Shown piece by piece: positions 1 through 9,077 of a stretch of DNA of 64,000 nt (its first letter is position 1; each line of letters starts with the position of its first letter). The stretch covers positions 189,192 through 253,191 of the forward strand of contig JAHDNF010000008.1 of the NCBI GenBank assembly GCA_018435605.1, given 5' to 3'. This DNA is from a bacterium. GTDB taxonomy: Bacteria > Auribacterota > Auribacteria > Auribacterales > Auribacteraceae. The translations under genes were made by a program, and so were the position numbers. The notes below the pieces were generated by a model. It saw nothing but the letters and a program-made list of their open reading frames with translations. It was not told where the DNA came from and made no database searches.

Positions 1-45
1 CAATTACAGAGAATTTTCCCAGTAATTCCGGAGGAGTTCGGACAG

Positions 46-951
46 TTGACTGGGTATCCTGATTTTCCGTTGAGTGTAGCTGAACCTCAAGATAGTTATA
101 CGCGAAGACAGACAATAGCCATAGACAAATGGATGTTCGGACAATACAACACTCTCTTGCCGGCAAAAGCGACTTGCAGGGCGCTTGGTCATTTGCTATA
201 CGAATATCCTCAAGGTATTCAACTTCAAAAAGCTGTTATCAGCATTACGGAATCGGCGGCACGGCTTGGTGACTATTTACAACATCACGATAAAACGCAC
301 TCTTTACCACGGGAAGACTCGCTGGCTACCGGTTTTCCATCAACTGTTCCGGGGGCAGAGAAAGCTAAATTACGTTACGGACGGCAGTTTGTGGGGAATC
401 TTAATCAACAGCATGCAATGACAGGAATGTTATTTGATTTGAAATTGGTAAATATGGCGGATCAGCGCAATAAGCTAATTACTCTGACAGAGGCCGGTTA
501 TCGATTCGCCGCGCTGGCTAATCCTGTACTTGACCGACAGCAGGAATATCCTACGCAAAAATTCAACCGTGAAGAGATCGACTTTTTTCTGGCTCATGTC
601 CATTATTCCGTACCTGTTGAAGATCATGCATATAGCACATTATTGAGATATATCAGCACCGGCAGAGATACTCCTGAACAACTCGATACCGTTTTACAAC
701 GCCATGTACCGAGAGACACCCGCTTGCAAGTCAGTAAATCGTTTCTAGCCTCGCAAAGGTCAGGAACAATATCGCGTATGACCGACTTAGAACTGATCCG
801 CAGAGAACGAATCGGAGTTAAATTCAAATATCACATAACCGACAGGGGAGAACAATTTATGCAGTTGCAGTCATACGCAACAGGCGACTCGTCGCGCTTG
901 ACAAGGATTTTGCATAACGATATTCTTTCCGATAATTATATTAATTCTTAA
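46..951 (+). CDS. Unrecognised protein, possibly 5'-truncated by the window edge
   Basis: I do not recognise the family. The predicted protein is about 301 residues, soluble, with no signal peptide or membrane segment. Residues about 140-155 (ITLTEAGYRFAAL) and about 275-285 (YHITDRGEQFM) both look like the final strand-turn of winged-helix domains (T.aG..f), so two winged-helix-like units are possible. The TTG start at 46 has a strong GGAGGAG at 30-36 with 9-base spacing. The same frame is open back to base 1 and reads as plausible protein there, so the gene may begin outside the window. It stands alone before the htpG promoter. DNA binding is inferred only from these weak resemblances. Confidence 0.6.
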   Translation: MTGYPDFPLSVAEPQDSYTRRQTIAIDKWMFGQYNTLLPAKATCRALGHLLYEYPQGIQLQKAVISITESAARLGDYLQHHDKTHSLPREDSLATGFPSTVPGAEKAKLRYGRQFVGNLNQQHAMTGMLFDLKLVNMADQRNKLITLTEAGYRFAALANPVLDRQQEYPTQKFNREEIDFFLAHVHYSVPVEDHAYSTLLRYISTGRDTPEQLDTVLQRHVPRDTRLQVSKSFLASQRSGTISRMTDLELIRRERIGVKFKYHITDRGEQFMQLQSYATGDSSRLTRILHNDILSDNYINS

Positions 952-1030
952 ACTATGATATTCCGAAGAAATTTGTTCTCTATTTCGCTCTTCTAAAGAG
1001 AAGCCTGCCTGCTTAAAAAACGTAAAATTC

Positions 1031-1059
1031 TTGAAAATAAGACAAGCTACTGTTATTAT
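1031..1059 (+). promoter_or_regulatory. Sigma-70-type promoter for htpG
   Basis: TTGAAA at 1031-1036 and TATTAT at 1054-1059 are separated by exactly 17 bases. This is 5/6 of the -35 consensus and 5/6 of the -10 consensus. Transcription would start about 45 bases before the htpG ATG. The -35 is also preceded by C (CTTGAAA), as in heat-shock sigma-32 promoters, but no CCCCAT-type -10 follows. Confidence 0.6.
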
Positions 1060-1111
1060 GTGTATCCTTCAAGATATTAGATTCTAATATAAATTAACAG
1101 GAGGATAACAA

Positions 1112-3052
1112 ATGCAAAAATTTGAATTTCAAGCCGAAACAAAACAACTGCTTGACCTGATGATTCATTCTATCTACTCAAATAAAGAAATTTTTCTCAG
1201 AGAATTGATTTCTAACAGTTCCGACGCACTCGACAAACTGCGTTTCGAATCGTTGACCAACGACAAACTCAAGGATCTGGCCGTAGACCTTCACATACGC
1301 ATCGACGTCGACAGCAAAAAACGCACCCTCAGCGTGATCGACAACGGCATCGGTATGAGCAGGCAGGAAGTCATCGATTATGTAGGTACTATTGCACGTT
1401 CAGGTTCTAAAGAGTTTTTGCGGTTACTATCTGAAAAAAAAGACAGAGTTATATCTCCGGAACTGATCGGCCAGTTCGGCGTAGGTTTGTACGCCTCTTT
1501 TATGGTTGCCGATAAGATCACCATAGTAACACGTAAAGCAGGCGAAAATACCGCCACGTTCTGGGAATCTACCGGTGACGGTACATACAGTTTAGACGAA
1601 ACAACCCGCGACTCGGCTGGAACAACCATAACTTTGCATCTGAAACCGGAAGATACCGAAGATGAACTACACGATTATACACGTGAATGGAAAATACGTG
1701 AAATTGTTAGAAAATATTCGGATTACGTCCAATATCCGATCAAAATGAAAATTGAGCGCTCGGAAATTGAGCGTGATAAAGACGGCAAGCCGAAAGAAGG
1801 CGCTAAAGAAAAAACTGTTGTCACCGACGAAACGCTTAATTCGATTAAAGCAATATGGACACGACCCGAAGACGATGTAAGCGACGATGAATACAAAGAA
1901 TTTTACAAACATATCAGTCATGACTGGAATGACCCGCTTACGCGAATTGTTTTTAAAGCGGAAGGCTTGCATGAATTTAGGGGGCTTTTATTCATACCGT
2001 CTAAAGCGCCTATGGATATGTATGTCCGCGAAGGTGAACAGGGAATTCATTTGTATATACGGCGCATATTCATAATGAACGACTGTAAGGAACTTATACC
2101 GGAATACCTTCGTTTTTTGCGAGGTGTAGTCGATTCGGAAGATTTGTCATTGAACATTTCCCGTGAAATTCTACAAAAAAACCGTCAGATTCAGGTAATC
2201 CGTCAGAAAGTGATCGCTAAAGTACTCGAAAAACTTGAGGATATAAAATCAAACGATAAAGAAACATATCTTAAATTCTGGAACGAGTTCGGGCAGATTC
2301 TCAAGGAAGGTATTTTTCACGATGCTAAAAATCGCGAAAAGTTGCTTGATCTGACTATGATGTATTCGACGCAGTCAGATAGTTCGTTAACCACATTCAG
2401 AGAATATATAAGCCGCATGCAGGCTGGACAGGATACAATTTACTATATGTCAGGAAAATCACGTCAGGCAATAGAAAATTCACCTCATTTGGAGGCGTTT
2501 AAAGATAAGGGATACGAAGTATTACTGTTTACTCATCCTGTAGACGAACTATGGGTGCAATCGGTGTTTGAATTTGATAAAATGCCGTTAAAATCCATTG
2601 GGAAAGGTACTATCGATCTGGGAACGGAAGAAGAAAAAAAGCAGGCACAGGAAAAACGCAAAGAGACAGAAAAAGATTTTCGAACTCTGCTCGATTCTCT
2701 TCGCGCTTCTTTGCAAGACAATATTAAGGAAGTCAGGCTTTCAAGCAGGTTAACATCCTCACCGGTGTGTCTTGTGGGAGAACAATCCGATTTAACCCCG
2801 CAAATGGAAGAAATGCTAAGGGCTATGGGGCAGGATATTCCTAAAACAAAACGGATTTTAGAGGTCAATCCTGATCATCCTATCATTGTGCAAATGCAAA
2901 AGCGGTTTTCTGAAAACAAAAAAGATCCTGTGCTGAACGATTATGCGGAGCTGTTGTACGGACTGGCGCTTCTGGCGGAAGGAAGTCAGCCTCCGGATCA
3001 GGGTAAGTTCAGTAAAACCATAGCGGATGTAATGGCGCGAGCTTTATCATAA
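1112..3052 (+). CDS. htpG: Chaperone protein HtpG (bacterial Hsp90)
   Basis: ATP-dependent cytoplasmic Hsp90 chaperone, a homodimer that remodels client proteins late in folding. The 646-residue length fits the family (E. coli 624). The GHKL ATPase domain is N-terminal: the catalytic Glu and Mg-binding Asn of FLRELISNSSDA are at residues 31 and 35, DNGIGM follows near 76, and the lid motif GQFGVGLYASF lies near 126. The middle domain contains the conserved SEDLSLNISRE block with its ATP-contacting Arg, and the C-terminal part is the dimerisation domain. An AGGAGGA lies 6-12 bases before the ATG. The gene has its own promoter at 1031-1059 and a terminator at 3107-3135, so it is monocistronic. 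Confidence 0.97.
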   Translation: MQKFEFQAETKQLLDLMIHSIYSNKEIFLRELISNSSDALDKLRFESLTNDKLKDLAVDLHIRIDVDSKKRTLSVIDNGIGMSRQEVIDYVGTIARSGSKEFLRLLSEKKDRVISPELIGQFGVGLYASFMVADKITIVTRKAGENTATFWESTGDGTYSLDETTRDSAGTTITLHLKPEDTEDELHDYTREWKIREIVRKYSDYVQYPIKMKIERSEIERDKDGKPKEGAKEKTVVTDETLNSIKAIWTRPEDDVSDDEYKEFYKHISHDWNDPLTRIVFKAEGLHEFRGLLFIPSKAPMDMYVREGEQGIHLYIRRIFIMNDCKELIPEYLRFLRGVVDSEDLSLNISREILQKNRQIQVIRQKVIAKVLEKLEDIKSNDKETYLKFWNEFGQILKEGIFHDAKNREKLLDLTMMYSTQSDSSLTTFREYISRMQAGQDTIYYMSGKSRQAIENSPHLEAFKDKGYEVLLFTHPVDELWVQSVFEFDKMPLKSIGKGTIDLGTEEEKKQAQEKRKETEKDFRTLLDSLRASLQDNIKEVRLSSRLTSSPVCLVGEQSDLTPQMEEMLRAMGQDIPKTKRILEVNPDHPIIVQMQKRFSENKKDPVLNDYAELLYGLALLAEGSQPPDQGKFSKTIADVMARALS

Positions 3053-3106
3053 ATATATGGCGCTATCACTTTAAAAAATATAACTTATTAGGGAATGACT
3101 GCATAA

Positions 3107-3135
3107 ATGGTTTACGCATCAAACCGTATTTTTTT
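3107..3135 (+). terminator. Rho-independent terminator after htpG
   Basis: A 7-bp stem with one G-U pair (ATGGTTT 3107-3113 with AAACCGT 3121-3127) and a 7-base loop is followed by a run of seven T at 3129-3135. It lies 55 bases after the htpG stop and isolates htpG from the downstream pair. Confidence 0.6.
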
Positions 3136-3334
3136 ATTGTTATGATGTTTAATTATATTGTTTTGTGCAATCGATATATCTTGCCGGATACTAATCAATC
3201 TGCTACATTACACATGTAAAAAGATTAAAATTAGGCATTTCGAGGATCGTAACAATAATAATCAAAAAACTTTTACGATACGCTTATGTCGTTCTATCTT
3301 ACTTTTAGATTAATCGATTTAACTGGAGGGAGTT

Positions 3335-3751
3335 ATGGTACAAAAAGAAATCTATATTACCGAATACGATATGAGAAGATTGAGAAACTTAATACAGGTA
3401 GCACGGGAATTTTCTCATGAACACGAAAAATACTTAAGCGACTTGGAGAAAGAATTGGATAGAGGAAAAGTCGTTAATTCGAGAGATATTCCACCTAATG
3501 TTATAACTATGAATACAGAGGTTTGTTTAAAAGATCTCAATGAAAATAAAGAAATAATATATAAAGTGGTTTTTCCTGATGAAGCAAATGCTACTCAAGG
3601 AAAAGTATCTGTGTTAGCGCCGATAGGTACGGCATTGCTAGGCTATAAAGTAGGGGATGTTATAGAATGGCAAGTACCTGCCGGAACCGCTAGGCTAAAA
3701 GTGAAAAAAATATTGTATCAACCTGAAGGTAAAGGGGATTACCATTTATAG
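3335..3751 (+). CDS. rnk: Rnk/GreA-family transcription regulator
   Basis: A 138-residue protein with the length and layout of Rnk (regulator of nucleoside diphosphate kinase), a GreA/GreB relative that binds RNA polymerase. The N-terminal 50 residues are charged and helical (YDMRRLRNLI, HEKYLSDLEKEL), matching the short coiled coil of Rnk. The C-terminal half is the FKBP-like GreA_GreB domain, with VVFPDEAN and PIGTALLGYKVGDVIEW, the usual P.G.ALLG...GD signature. A GGAGGG ribosome-binding site precedes the ATG. The stop is 2 bases before the next ATG, so the pair is almost certainly translationally coupled. The N-terminal coiled coil is too short for GreA-type transcript cleavage. Confidence 0.85.
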   Translation: MVQKEIYITEYDMRRLRNLIQVAREFSHEHEKYLSDLEKELDRGKVVNSRDIPPNVITMNTEVCLKDLNENKEIIYKVVFPDEANATQGKVSVLAPIGTALLGYKVGDVIEWQVPAGTARLKVKKILYQPEGKGDYHL

Positions 3752-3753
3752 AA

Positions 3754-4143
3754 ATGAAAAAATTACGACTTGCGAAAAAAACTAAAAAAGTCGGTATAGT
3801 AATCGCGACAAATGATCCTGAAACTTGTTGGGTTGCTATACGTTATGCCTCGTTTCATCTTGCGGAAAAAAACGATACGAATATATTTTTCGTGGATTCC
3901 GGCTTAAAATACCAAGATATGTGCAATGAAAAATATGACTTTATAAAATTGTTGGAAGATTTTATTCAAGCAGGTGGAAATATATATACCTGCGCTAATC
4001 GGGAATTATTGAAAACACATCTTAAAGAACTTTTTCTACCGATGTTGAGTATGGAGGATATCAATAGTATATGCGATAATGATATTTTTCAAAGTATGAT
4101 GACAGAGAACGCATATATTAGGGAATTTAAAAGAGTGCTTTAG
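3754..4143 (+). CDS. DsrE/DsrF-like sulfur-relay family protein
   Basis: A 129-residue soluble protein resembling the DsrE/DsrF/TusD alpha-beta fold. The first strand is KVGIVIATNDPETCWVA, FFVDSGLKY follows a second helix, and GGNIYTCANRE carries the single Cys (residue about 90) where DsrE-like proteins keep their persulfide-carrying Cys. The function could be sulfur transfer or only a structural relative, since no tus or dsr genes are near. It follows rnk with a 2-base gap and no independent promoter. No terminator of good quality follows; the weak TAGCC/GGCTA stem just after the stop is not backed by an adjacent T run. Confidence 0.65.
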   Translation: MKKLRLAKKTKKVGIVIATNDPETCWVAIRYASFHLAEKNDTNIFFVDSGLKYQDMCNEKYDFIKLLEDFIQAGGNIYTCANRELLKTHLKELFLPMLSMEDINSICDNDIFQSMMTENAYIREFKRVL

Positions 4144-4334
4144 CCTGATTTTGCCGGCTAACCTTAGTTCGTAATAATTGAATATATTGATTTTTTTTGT
4201 TGATTTTTTTAGAAAAAATCTGTAATGTATGGCGCATCATTAGGAAAATGAAGTAAGTAACAATATTTTTCTTGAATTTTTTAGAATTTTCCTCCATACT
4301 CTTTTAAAAATTTTAGCTGTCTGAATGTGAGTGA
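4144..4334. other. AT-rich spacer before tRNA-Gly
   Basis: No gene is seen. It contains T-rich tracts (around 4190-4210) and a weak 5-bp stem at its start. The intergenic stretch up to tig totals about 495 bases and its only gene is the tRNA. Confidence 0.5.
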
Positions 4335-4409
4335 GCGAGCGTAGCTCAGGGGTAGAGCGCAACCTTGCCAAGGTTGATGTCGTGGGTTCAAATCCCATCG
4401 CTCGCTCCA
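4335..4409 (+). tRNA. tRNA-Gly (anticodon GCC)
   Basis: A full cloverleaf can be drawn. The acceptor is GCGAGCG (4335-4341) with CGCTCGC (4399-4405), discriminator T, and encoded CCA at 4407-4409. The D arm is GCTC/GAGC. The anticodon stem CAACC/GGTTG encloses the loop TTGCCAA with anticodon GCC. The T arm is GTGGG/CCCAT around TTCAAAT. A U73 discriminator is typical for bacterial tRNA-Gly. Seven T directly after CCA could terminate the transcript. Confidence 0.96.
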
Positions 4410-4638
4410 TTTTTTTGACAGCGCTTACCGTCAATATATCAAACAACAAACTCTGTATCGCTGAATGCGCGGCAGAATTTATTGGAATAACATTATTATA
4501 AATATATCGAAGGAGCTCCTGATAAAATCATCGAATAAATTTTCTTTAATTAAGAGCCTCTAAAAAATATGGGCGTTCGAGAATTTTTTGATTTTTCAGA
4601 GTTTCCTTAAGTTAAGTCAGCATTTGGAGGATGTGATT

Positions 4639-5913
4639 TTGACTAATGTAACCGTCAATAAGTTAAGTCCATGTAAACGTCGTATGAACGTAGAAATTTC
4701 GCCTGAAGTTTTTAACAACGCTCTGGAAGAAATTTATCGCGATCTTGAAAAAACAGCCAAGATACCTGGTTTCCGTGTAGGAAAGGTACCTCGCAAAATC
4801 ATTGTGTCCAGATATGCGAAAGATGCTGTTGAAGAAGCAAAAAGCAAGCTGATAAACGATACTTACCGATCTTCTATAACTGACCATAATTTGCGACCGG
4901 TACACGTACCTAAAATTGAGAATATATCTTTTGATTCCAATCAATCGCTCCGCTATACCGCGGAATTCGAAATAGAGCCCGACGTTGAACTGAAATCCTA
5001 CGATGGAATCAAAATAAAGGTAGATAAAATAAAAATAACCGACGCAGAAATTGACGATGAGCTTCAGCATATTAGAGAAAGTCAGGCAACACTTGAGATT
5101 GTTGAGAATAGCCGTGCTACTATTATGGGTGATTATATCATCATAGATTACAAAATGATCGCCGAAGACGGACAAACCGTGATAGAAGAAGGTTCGTCAA
5201 AGATGATGCGTTTACAGGAAAACGCTACATTTCTTAAGGATGTCATAGATGAACTCGTGGGCATGTCTACTGGTGAAACAAAGATGGTATCCGTAGTATT
5301 GCCTAGCGATTATGCCAAATCAGAATACGCCGGCGCCTCGGTTGATGTTGATATTAAACTGATTGATATCAAAGAGAAAAAATTGCCGGAGGTTAATGAT
5401 GATTTCGCAAAAAGTGTCGGCAATTTCGAGTCTGTTGAAGTCTTGAAAGATGAATTGAGAAAATTACTGGAATCTCATAAAAAAAATATACAGCGCAAAG
5501 AGGGAAAAGACCAGATAATAGAATACTTGCTGGATAAACATTCTTTCGATTTGCCGGAAACAGTTGTAAATGCAGAATTTCAACAGGAGTTTACAGCAGA
5601 GTTGCGTAAAATGAAAAAGGCTCCGGAAGATAAAGAACTCGATAAGATTAAAGAAAAAATCCGTTCTGAATCTAAAAAGAAAGTCGCTTTATCCTACATC
5701 CTTGCGCAAATTGCTACAAAAGAAAATATTAGAGTTGATAAGACAGATCTGGAACAGGCAATCAATTATACCGCCCGTTCATGGAATGTCAATGCGACTA
5801 AGCTGAGAGATCATTTGACTGAAACCGGTGGAATTTACACTATGCAGGAACAAATCTTGCAAGATAAGGTACTAGATTTACTCTACGACAAAGCGCGTGT
5901 TATAGAAAAATAA
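4639..5913 (+). CDS. tig: Trigger factor (ribosome-associated chaperone/PPIase)
   Basis: Binds ribosomal protein uL23 at the exit tunnel and shields nascent chains. I start it at TTG 4639 (424 residues), because GGAGG at 4626-4630 is 8 bases upstream and the family begins with a V..LSPCKRR.NVEI strand. The reading frame itself extends back to an ATG at 4588, which would add 17 unusual residues. The ribosome-binding signature appears as IPGFRVGKVPRKII (usual GFR.GK.P) near residue 45. The FKBP-type middle domain follows (GDYIIIDYKMI ... GMSTGETKMVSVVLP), then the charged helical C-terminal substrate-binding domain. It is first in the classic tig-clpP-clpX set; clpP follows after 21 bases. Confidence 0.95.
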   Translation: MTNVTVNKLSPCKRRMNVEISPEVFNNALEEIYRDLEKTAKIPGFRVGKVPRKIIVSRYAKDAVEEAKSKLINDTYRSSITDHNLRPVHVPKIENISFDSNQSLRYTAEFEIEPDVELKSYDGIKIKVDKIKITDAEIDDELQHIRESQATLEIVENSRATIMGDYIIIDYKMIAEDGQTVIEEGSSKMMRLQENATFLKDVIDELVGMSTGETKMVSVVLPSDYAKSEYAGASVDVDIKLIDIKEKKLPEVNDDFAKSVGNFESVEVLKDELRKLLESHKKNIQRKEGKDQIIEYLLDKHSFDLPETVVNAEFQQEFTAELRKMKKAPEDKELDKIKEKIRSESKKKVALSYILAQIATKENIRVDKTDLEQAINYTARSWNVNATKLRDHLTETGGIYTMQEQILQDKVLDLLYDKARVIEK

Positions 5914-5934
5914 CCCACAGGAGGAACCCGCTTT

Positions 5935-6540
5935 ATGGCTATTCCATTTCCAACAGTAATCGAACAAACAGGTCGCAATTTCAGCCAGTATGACTTATAT
6001 TCGCGTCTTCTGAAAGACCGTATCATTTTTATCGGAGATGCTATTACTGATGATATGGCAAATATTGTAGTCGCCGAACTGCTGTTTTTACAGATGGATG
6101 ACCCGCAAAAAGATATAAATATATATATAAATTCTCCTGGTGGTTCTGTAACAGCCGGACTGGCTATTTACGATACTATGCAGTTTGTCAAATGTCCGGT
6201 CAATACCTATTGTATAGGACAGGCGGCGAGCATGGGCGCTGTTCTTCTGGCGGCCGGGGCAAACGGAATGAGATACGCATTGCCTCATGCGCGTATAATG
6301 ATTCATCAGCCTTGGGGAGGTGTGCGCGGTACCGCTTCCGATATAAGTATTCAGGCAAAAGAAATTTTAAGATTAAAAGATGAACTTAACAAAATTCTCG
6401 CGTATCATACAAAGAAAGATCTTGATAAAATTGCCGCAGACACAGACCGCGACTTTTTTATGTCTGCTGATGAAGCTAAAGCATACGGTCTGGTCGATAA
6501 TGTAATTGAAATTGCTACTTCACCTAAAAAAACAAAGTAG
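5935..6540 (+). CDS. clpP: ATP-dependent Clp protease proteolytic subunit ClpP
   Basis: Serine peptidase of family S14 that forms the tetradecameric barrel of ClpXP and ClpAP. The 201-residue length is normal. The catalytic triad can be read as Ser99 (GQAASMGA), His124 ([11 protein letters not shown]) and Asp173 (DRDFFMS). The oxyanion and strand motif [10 protein letters not shown] is at 67-75. The short N-terminal stretch [12 protein letters not shown] replaces a propeptide. The AGGAGGA 9 bases before the ATG and the 21-base gap after tig indicate cotranscription. The partner clpX follows after 9 bases. Confidence 0.97.
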   Translation: MAIPFPTVIEQTGRNFSQYDLYSRLLKDRIIFIGDAITDDMANIVVAELLFLQMDDPQKDINIYINSPGGSVTAGLAIYDTMQFVKCPVNTYCIGQAASMGAVLLAAGANGMRYALPHARIMIHQPWGGVRGTASDISIQAKEILRLKDELNKILAYHTKKDLDKIAADTDRDFFMSADEAKAYGLVDNVIEIATSPKKTK

Positions 6541-6549
6541 ATATGTTTT

Positions 6550-7809
6550 ATGACAAAGCGAACCGGAAATAGATCGATTTTACACAGGTGCTCGTTTTGC
6601 GGTAAGGCACAAAATGAAGTAAAAAAACTAATTGCCGGCCCAGGCGTGTTTATATGCGAAGAATGTGTCGGTTTGTGTAAAACGATTATCGATAAAGAAA
6701 TTCAGGAAACCTCCCGTAAACAGATATCTAAAATACGTGTGCTTAAACCGATCGAAATTAAACATAAGCTGGATGAATATATTATCGGTCAGGAGCAGGC
6801 GAAAAAGGCTATTTCTGTTGCGGTGTATAATCATTATAAGCGCATAACCGATAAGACTGATACTCCAGATGTTGATCTTGAAAAAAGCAATATTTTGCTG
6901 ATAGGACCTACGGGATCAGGAAAAACCCTCATTGCAAGAACTTTGGCTAAGATTTTAGATGTTCCTTTTTGTATTGCGGATGCAACTACATTGACAGAAG
7001 CGGGTTATGTGGGTGAAGATGTGGAAAATATTCTGCTGAGGCTTTTACAGGTATCCGATTTCGATGTAAAACGAGCTGAAATGGGTATTATTTATATTGA
7101 CGAAATAGATAAGATATCTCGAAGTACGGAAAATGTATCCATAACACGCGATGTTTCCGGAGAAGGCGTACAGCAGGCGTTGTTGAAAATTTTGGAAGGA
7201 ACAATCGCAAATGTTCCTCCTCAGGGGGGCCGCAAACATCCGCATCAGGAATATATTCAGGTCAACACCGAAAAAATTCTTTTTATCTGCGGAGGCGCTT
7301 TTACCGAACTCGATAAGATCATACAAAAACGTGTAGGACATAAGGTAATCGGTTTCGGTTCCGATACCGAACAGATAAAGAAAAGTAAAGATCAAATACT
7401 ATCGCTTGTCGAGCCTGAAGATTTACTTAAATTCGGTTTGATCCCTGAATTTATCGGAAGGCTTCCTGTAGTTACGACGCTTTCAGGTTTGACAGAAAAA
7501 GACCTTGTCGAGATTCTGACTGAACCTAAAAATGCCCTTATCAAGCAATATACCAAATTGATGGAAATGGAAAACGTAAAACTTGAATTTTCTAAAGATG
7601 CGATTAACGCGCTTGCTAAGATGGCTATAAGTAAAAACACAGGCGCGCGCGCTTTACGAAGCATCATGGAACAAATCATGCTTGATATCATGTATGATAT
7701 CCCAACCAGATCCGATGTGGATTACGTTCGTATCACCAAATCTACCGTAGAAGGGAAAAAAGGCCCCATCACTAAAAAGCTGGATTCCCGCAAGAAAAGA
7801 ATTGCATAA
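6550..7809 (+). CDS. clpX: ATP-dependent Clp protease ATP-binding subunit ClpX
   Basis: AAA+ unfoldase that recognises tagged substrates and threads them into ClpP. The 419-residue protein starts with a treble-clef zinc-binding domain (C14..C17 in CSFCGK and a second CEEC pair near 36-39). The AAA+ module has Walker A GPTGSGKT, Walker [11 protein letters not shown], the GYVGEDVE pore loop and the sensor-2 region GARALRSI. The IGF tripeptide that docks into ClpP hydrophobic pockets is present in KVIGFGSD, so it should be a working ClpP partner. It closes the tig-clpP-clpX operon; a new promoter lies just downstream. Confidence 0.97.
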   Translation: MTKRTGNRSILHRCSFCGKAQNEVKKLIAGPGVFICEECVGLCKTIIDKEIQETSRKQISKIRVLKPIEIKHKLDEYIIGQEQAKKAISVAVYNHYKRITDKTDTPDVDLEKSNILLIGPTGSGKTLIARTLAKILDVPFCIADATTLTEAGYVGEDVENILLRLLQVSDFDVKRAEMGIIYIDEIDKISRSTENVSITRDVSGEGVQQALLKILEGTIANVPPQGGRKHPHQEYIQVNTEKILFICGGAFTELDKIIQKRVGHKVIGFGSDTEQIKKSKDQILSLVEPEDLLKFGLIPEFIGRLPVVTTLSGLTEKDLVEILTEPKNALIKQYTKLMEMENVKLEFSKDAINALAKMAISKNTGARALRSIMEQIMLDIMYDIPTRSDVDYVRITKSTVEGKKGPITKKLDSRKKRIA

Positions 7810-7833
7810 AAAAACTTGCAGGTTATGACATTC

Positions 7834-7842
7834 TGCTATACT
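7834..7842 (+). promoter_or_regulatory. Extended -10 promoter for the aminotransferase-serA run
   Basis: TGCTATACT is a perfect TGn extension joined to a 5/6 -10 hexamer. A possible -35 (TTGCAG, 7816-7821) is at the short spacing of 15 bases, so the extended -10 probably carries the promoter. It lies about 85 bases before the aminotransferase ATG, in the only sizeable gap between clpX and the following genes. Confidence 0.45.
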
Positions 7843-7928
7843 ATTATTGGTCTTGATCCTGTGGTATAAGTATCGGGAAACGACTGTATATTTTTTTGAA
7901 TAGATAACAGCTAAGAAAGGAGTAAGCT

Positions 7929-9059
7929 ATGAAGAAAGAATATCTTATGGCTCCAGGCCCAACACCTGTGCCCCCTGAGGTTTTACTGGATATGGCACAG
8001 CCGATTTTTCATCATCGTACACCTAGATTTAAAAAACTGTTTGCGGAAGTAAACGTATTGCTTAAACAAATTGTACGCACAAGTAATCCGGTCATAACAT
8101 TCGCATCTTCAGGCACAGGCGCGATGGAAGCGTCTATTGTGAATACGCTTTCTCCTGGAGATAAAGTTATAGTTATCAACGGCGGCAAATTCGGGGAACG
8201 GTTTGGTGAGATTTGCAAGGCGTACGGCATTCAGGTAATAGAAGTTTTGCAGGAATGGGGTATACCTGTAGAAGCCGCTCAAATAGAGGCGGTTCTCAAA
8301 GAAAACCCCGATGTCAAAGCTGTTTTTTCGACTCTGTGCGAAACCTCATCCGGAGTGGTAACCGATATTAAAGCGCTAGGTCAGGTTGTAGCAAAGACGC
8401 CTGCTATTTTGGTATGCGACGCGATATCAGGTCTAGGAGCTGATGATATGCGTACTGACGAATGGGGTGTTGATATGCTGGTGGTCGGTTCCCAAAAGGG
8501 TCTTATGTTGCCCCCGGGACTAGCTTTTTTGAGCGTATCGGAAAAAGCTAAGAAACTGATCGATTCATGCAAAACTCCGAAATTCTATTTCAATTTAAAA
8601 AAAGCATTGAAATCTTACGATGCTGATGATACTCCGTGGACCCCAGCGGTTACATTGATTGTAGGCGCTCATAAATCGTTTAGCATGATGATAGAAGAGG
8701 GAATGGACAACATAATTGCCCGTCATACTAAACTAGCGCAAGCATGTCGTTGCGGAGTTCAGGGTCTTGGTCTTGAACTGTTTTCTAAAGCTCCTGCCAA
8801 TACTTTGACTGCAGTCAAGGTTCCTGACGGGGTAGATGGTTCTGCGTTTGTGAAAAAAATCCGCGACGAAAAAGGCGTTACTATTGCCGGCGGTCAGGAT
8901 AAGTTCAAAGGGAAAATTTTCAGAATCGCTCACTTAGGATATATGAATCATTTTGATGTGTTGATTTCAATATCGGCGACTGAAATGGTCCTAAAAGAGC
9001 TTGGATATTCATTCGAATCGGGCGCTGGAGTAAAAGCCGTACAGAAGGCGTTATTATAA
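7929..9059 (+). CDS. Class V PLP aminotransferase (alanine-glyoxylate / serine-pyruvate type)
   Basis: A fold-type I PLP enzyme of 376 residues. MAPGPTPVPPEVL near the N-terminus, ASSGTGAMEA (residues 59-68), CDAISGLG (163-170) and the Schiff-base Lys190 in VVGSQKGLMLPPG are the family signatures of alanine-glyoxylate and serine-pyruvate aminotransferases. It stands directly before serA (18-base gap), so it most likely supplies or uses the serine-pathway amino group, either as a replacement for SerC on 3-phosphohydroxypyruvate or as a glycine/serine interconverting enzyme. No serB or conventional serC is in the window. The family assignment is firm; the substrate is inferred from context. Confidence 0.9.
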   Translation: MKKEYLMAPGPTPVPPEVLLDMAQPIFHHRTPRFKKLFAEVNVLLKQIVRTSNPVITFASSGTGAMEASIVNTLSPGDKVIVINGGKFGERFGEICKAYGIQVIEVLQEWGIPVEAAQIEAVLKENPDVKAVFSTLCETSSGVVTDIKALGQVVAKTPAILVCDAISGLGADDMRTDEWGVDMLVVGSQKGLMLPPGLAFLSVSEKAKKLIDSCKTPKFYFNLKKALKSYDADDTPWTPAVTLIVGAHKSFSMMIEEGMDNIIARHTKLAQACRCGVQGLGLELFSKAPANTLTAVKVPDGVDGSAFVKKIRDEKGVTIAGGQDKFKGKIFRIAHLGYMNHFDVLISISATEMVLKELGYSFESGAGVKAVQKALL

Positions 9060-9077
9060 TAAAGGGGGCAGTATCAC

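Noticed and set aside
4240-4449. 69-residue frame on the - strand containing MGFEPTTSTLARLRSTPEL
   Set aside because: This is the antisense reading of the tRNA-Gly gene at 4335-4409, a well-known spurious product in bacterial annotations.
4588-4638. Longer start for trigger factor at ATG 4588
   Set aside because: The 17 added residues do not resemble the family, no Shine-Dalgarno precedes that ATG, and a GGAGG is placed for the TTG at 4639.
4663-5175. 170-residue open frame on the - strand inside the trigger-factor gene
   Set aside because: It lies wholly within tig, has no ribosome-binding site, and its composition (Phe/Tyr/Ile-rich) is that of an antisense shadow of a Lys/Glu-rich gene.
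7810-7928. Glycine or SAM riboswitch before the serine genes
   Set aside because: The 119-base gap has no conserved riboswitch core that I could recognise; only an extended -10 promoter is supported.
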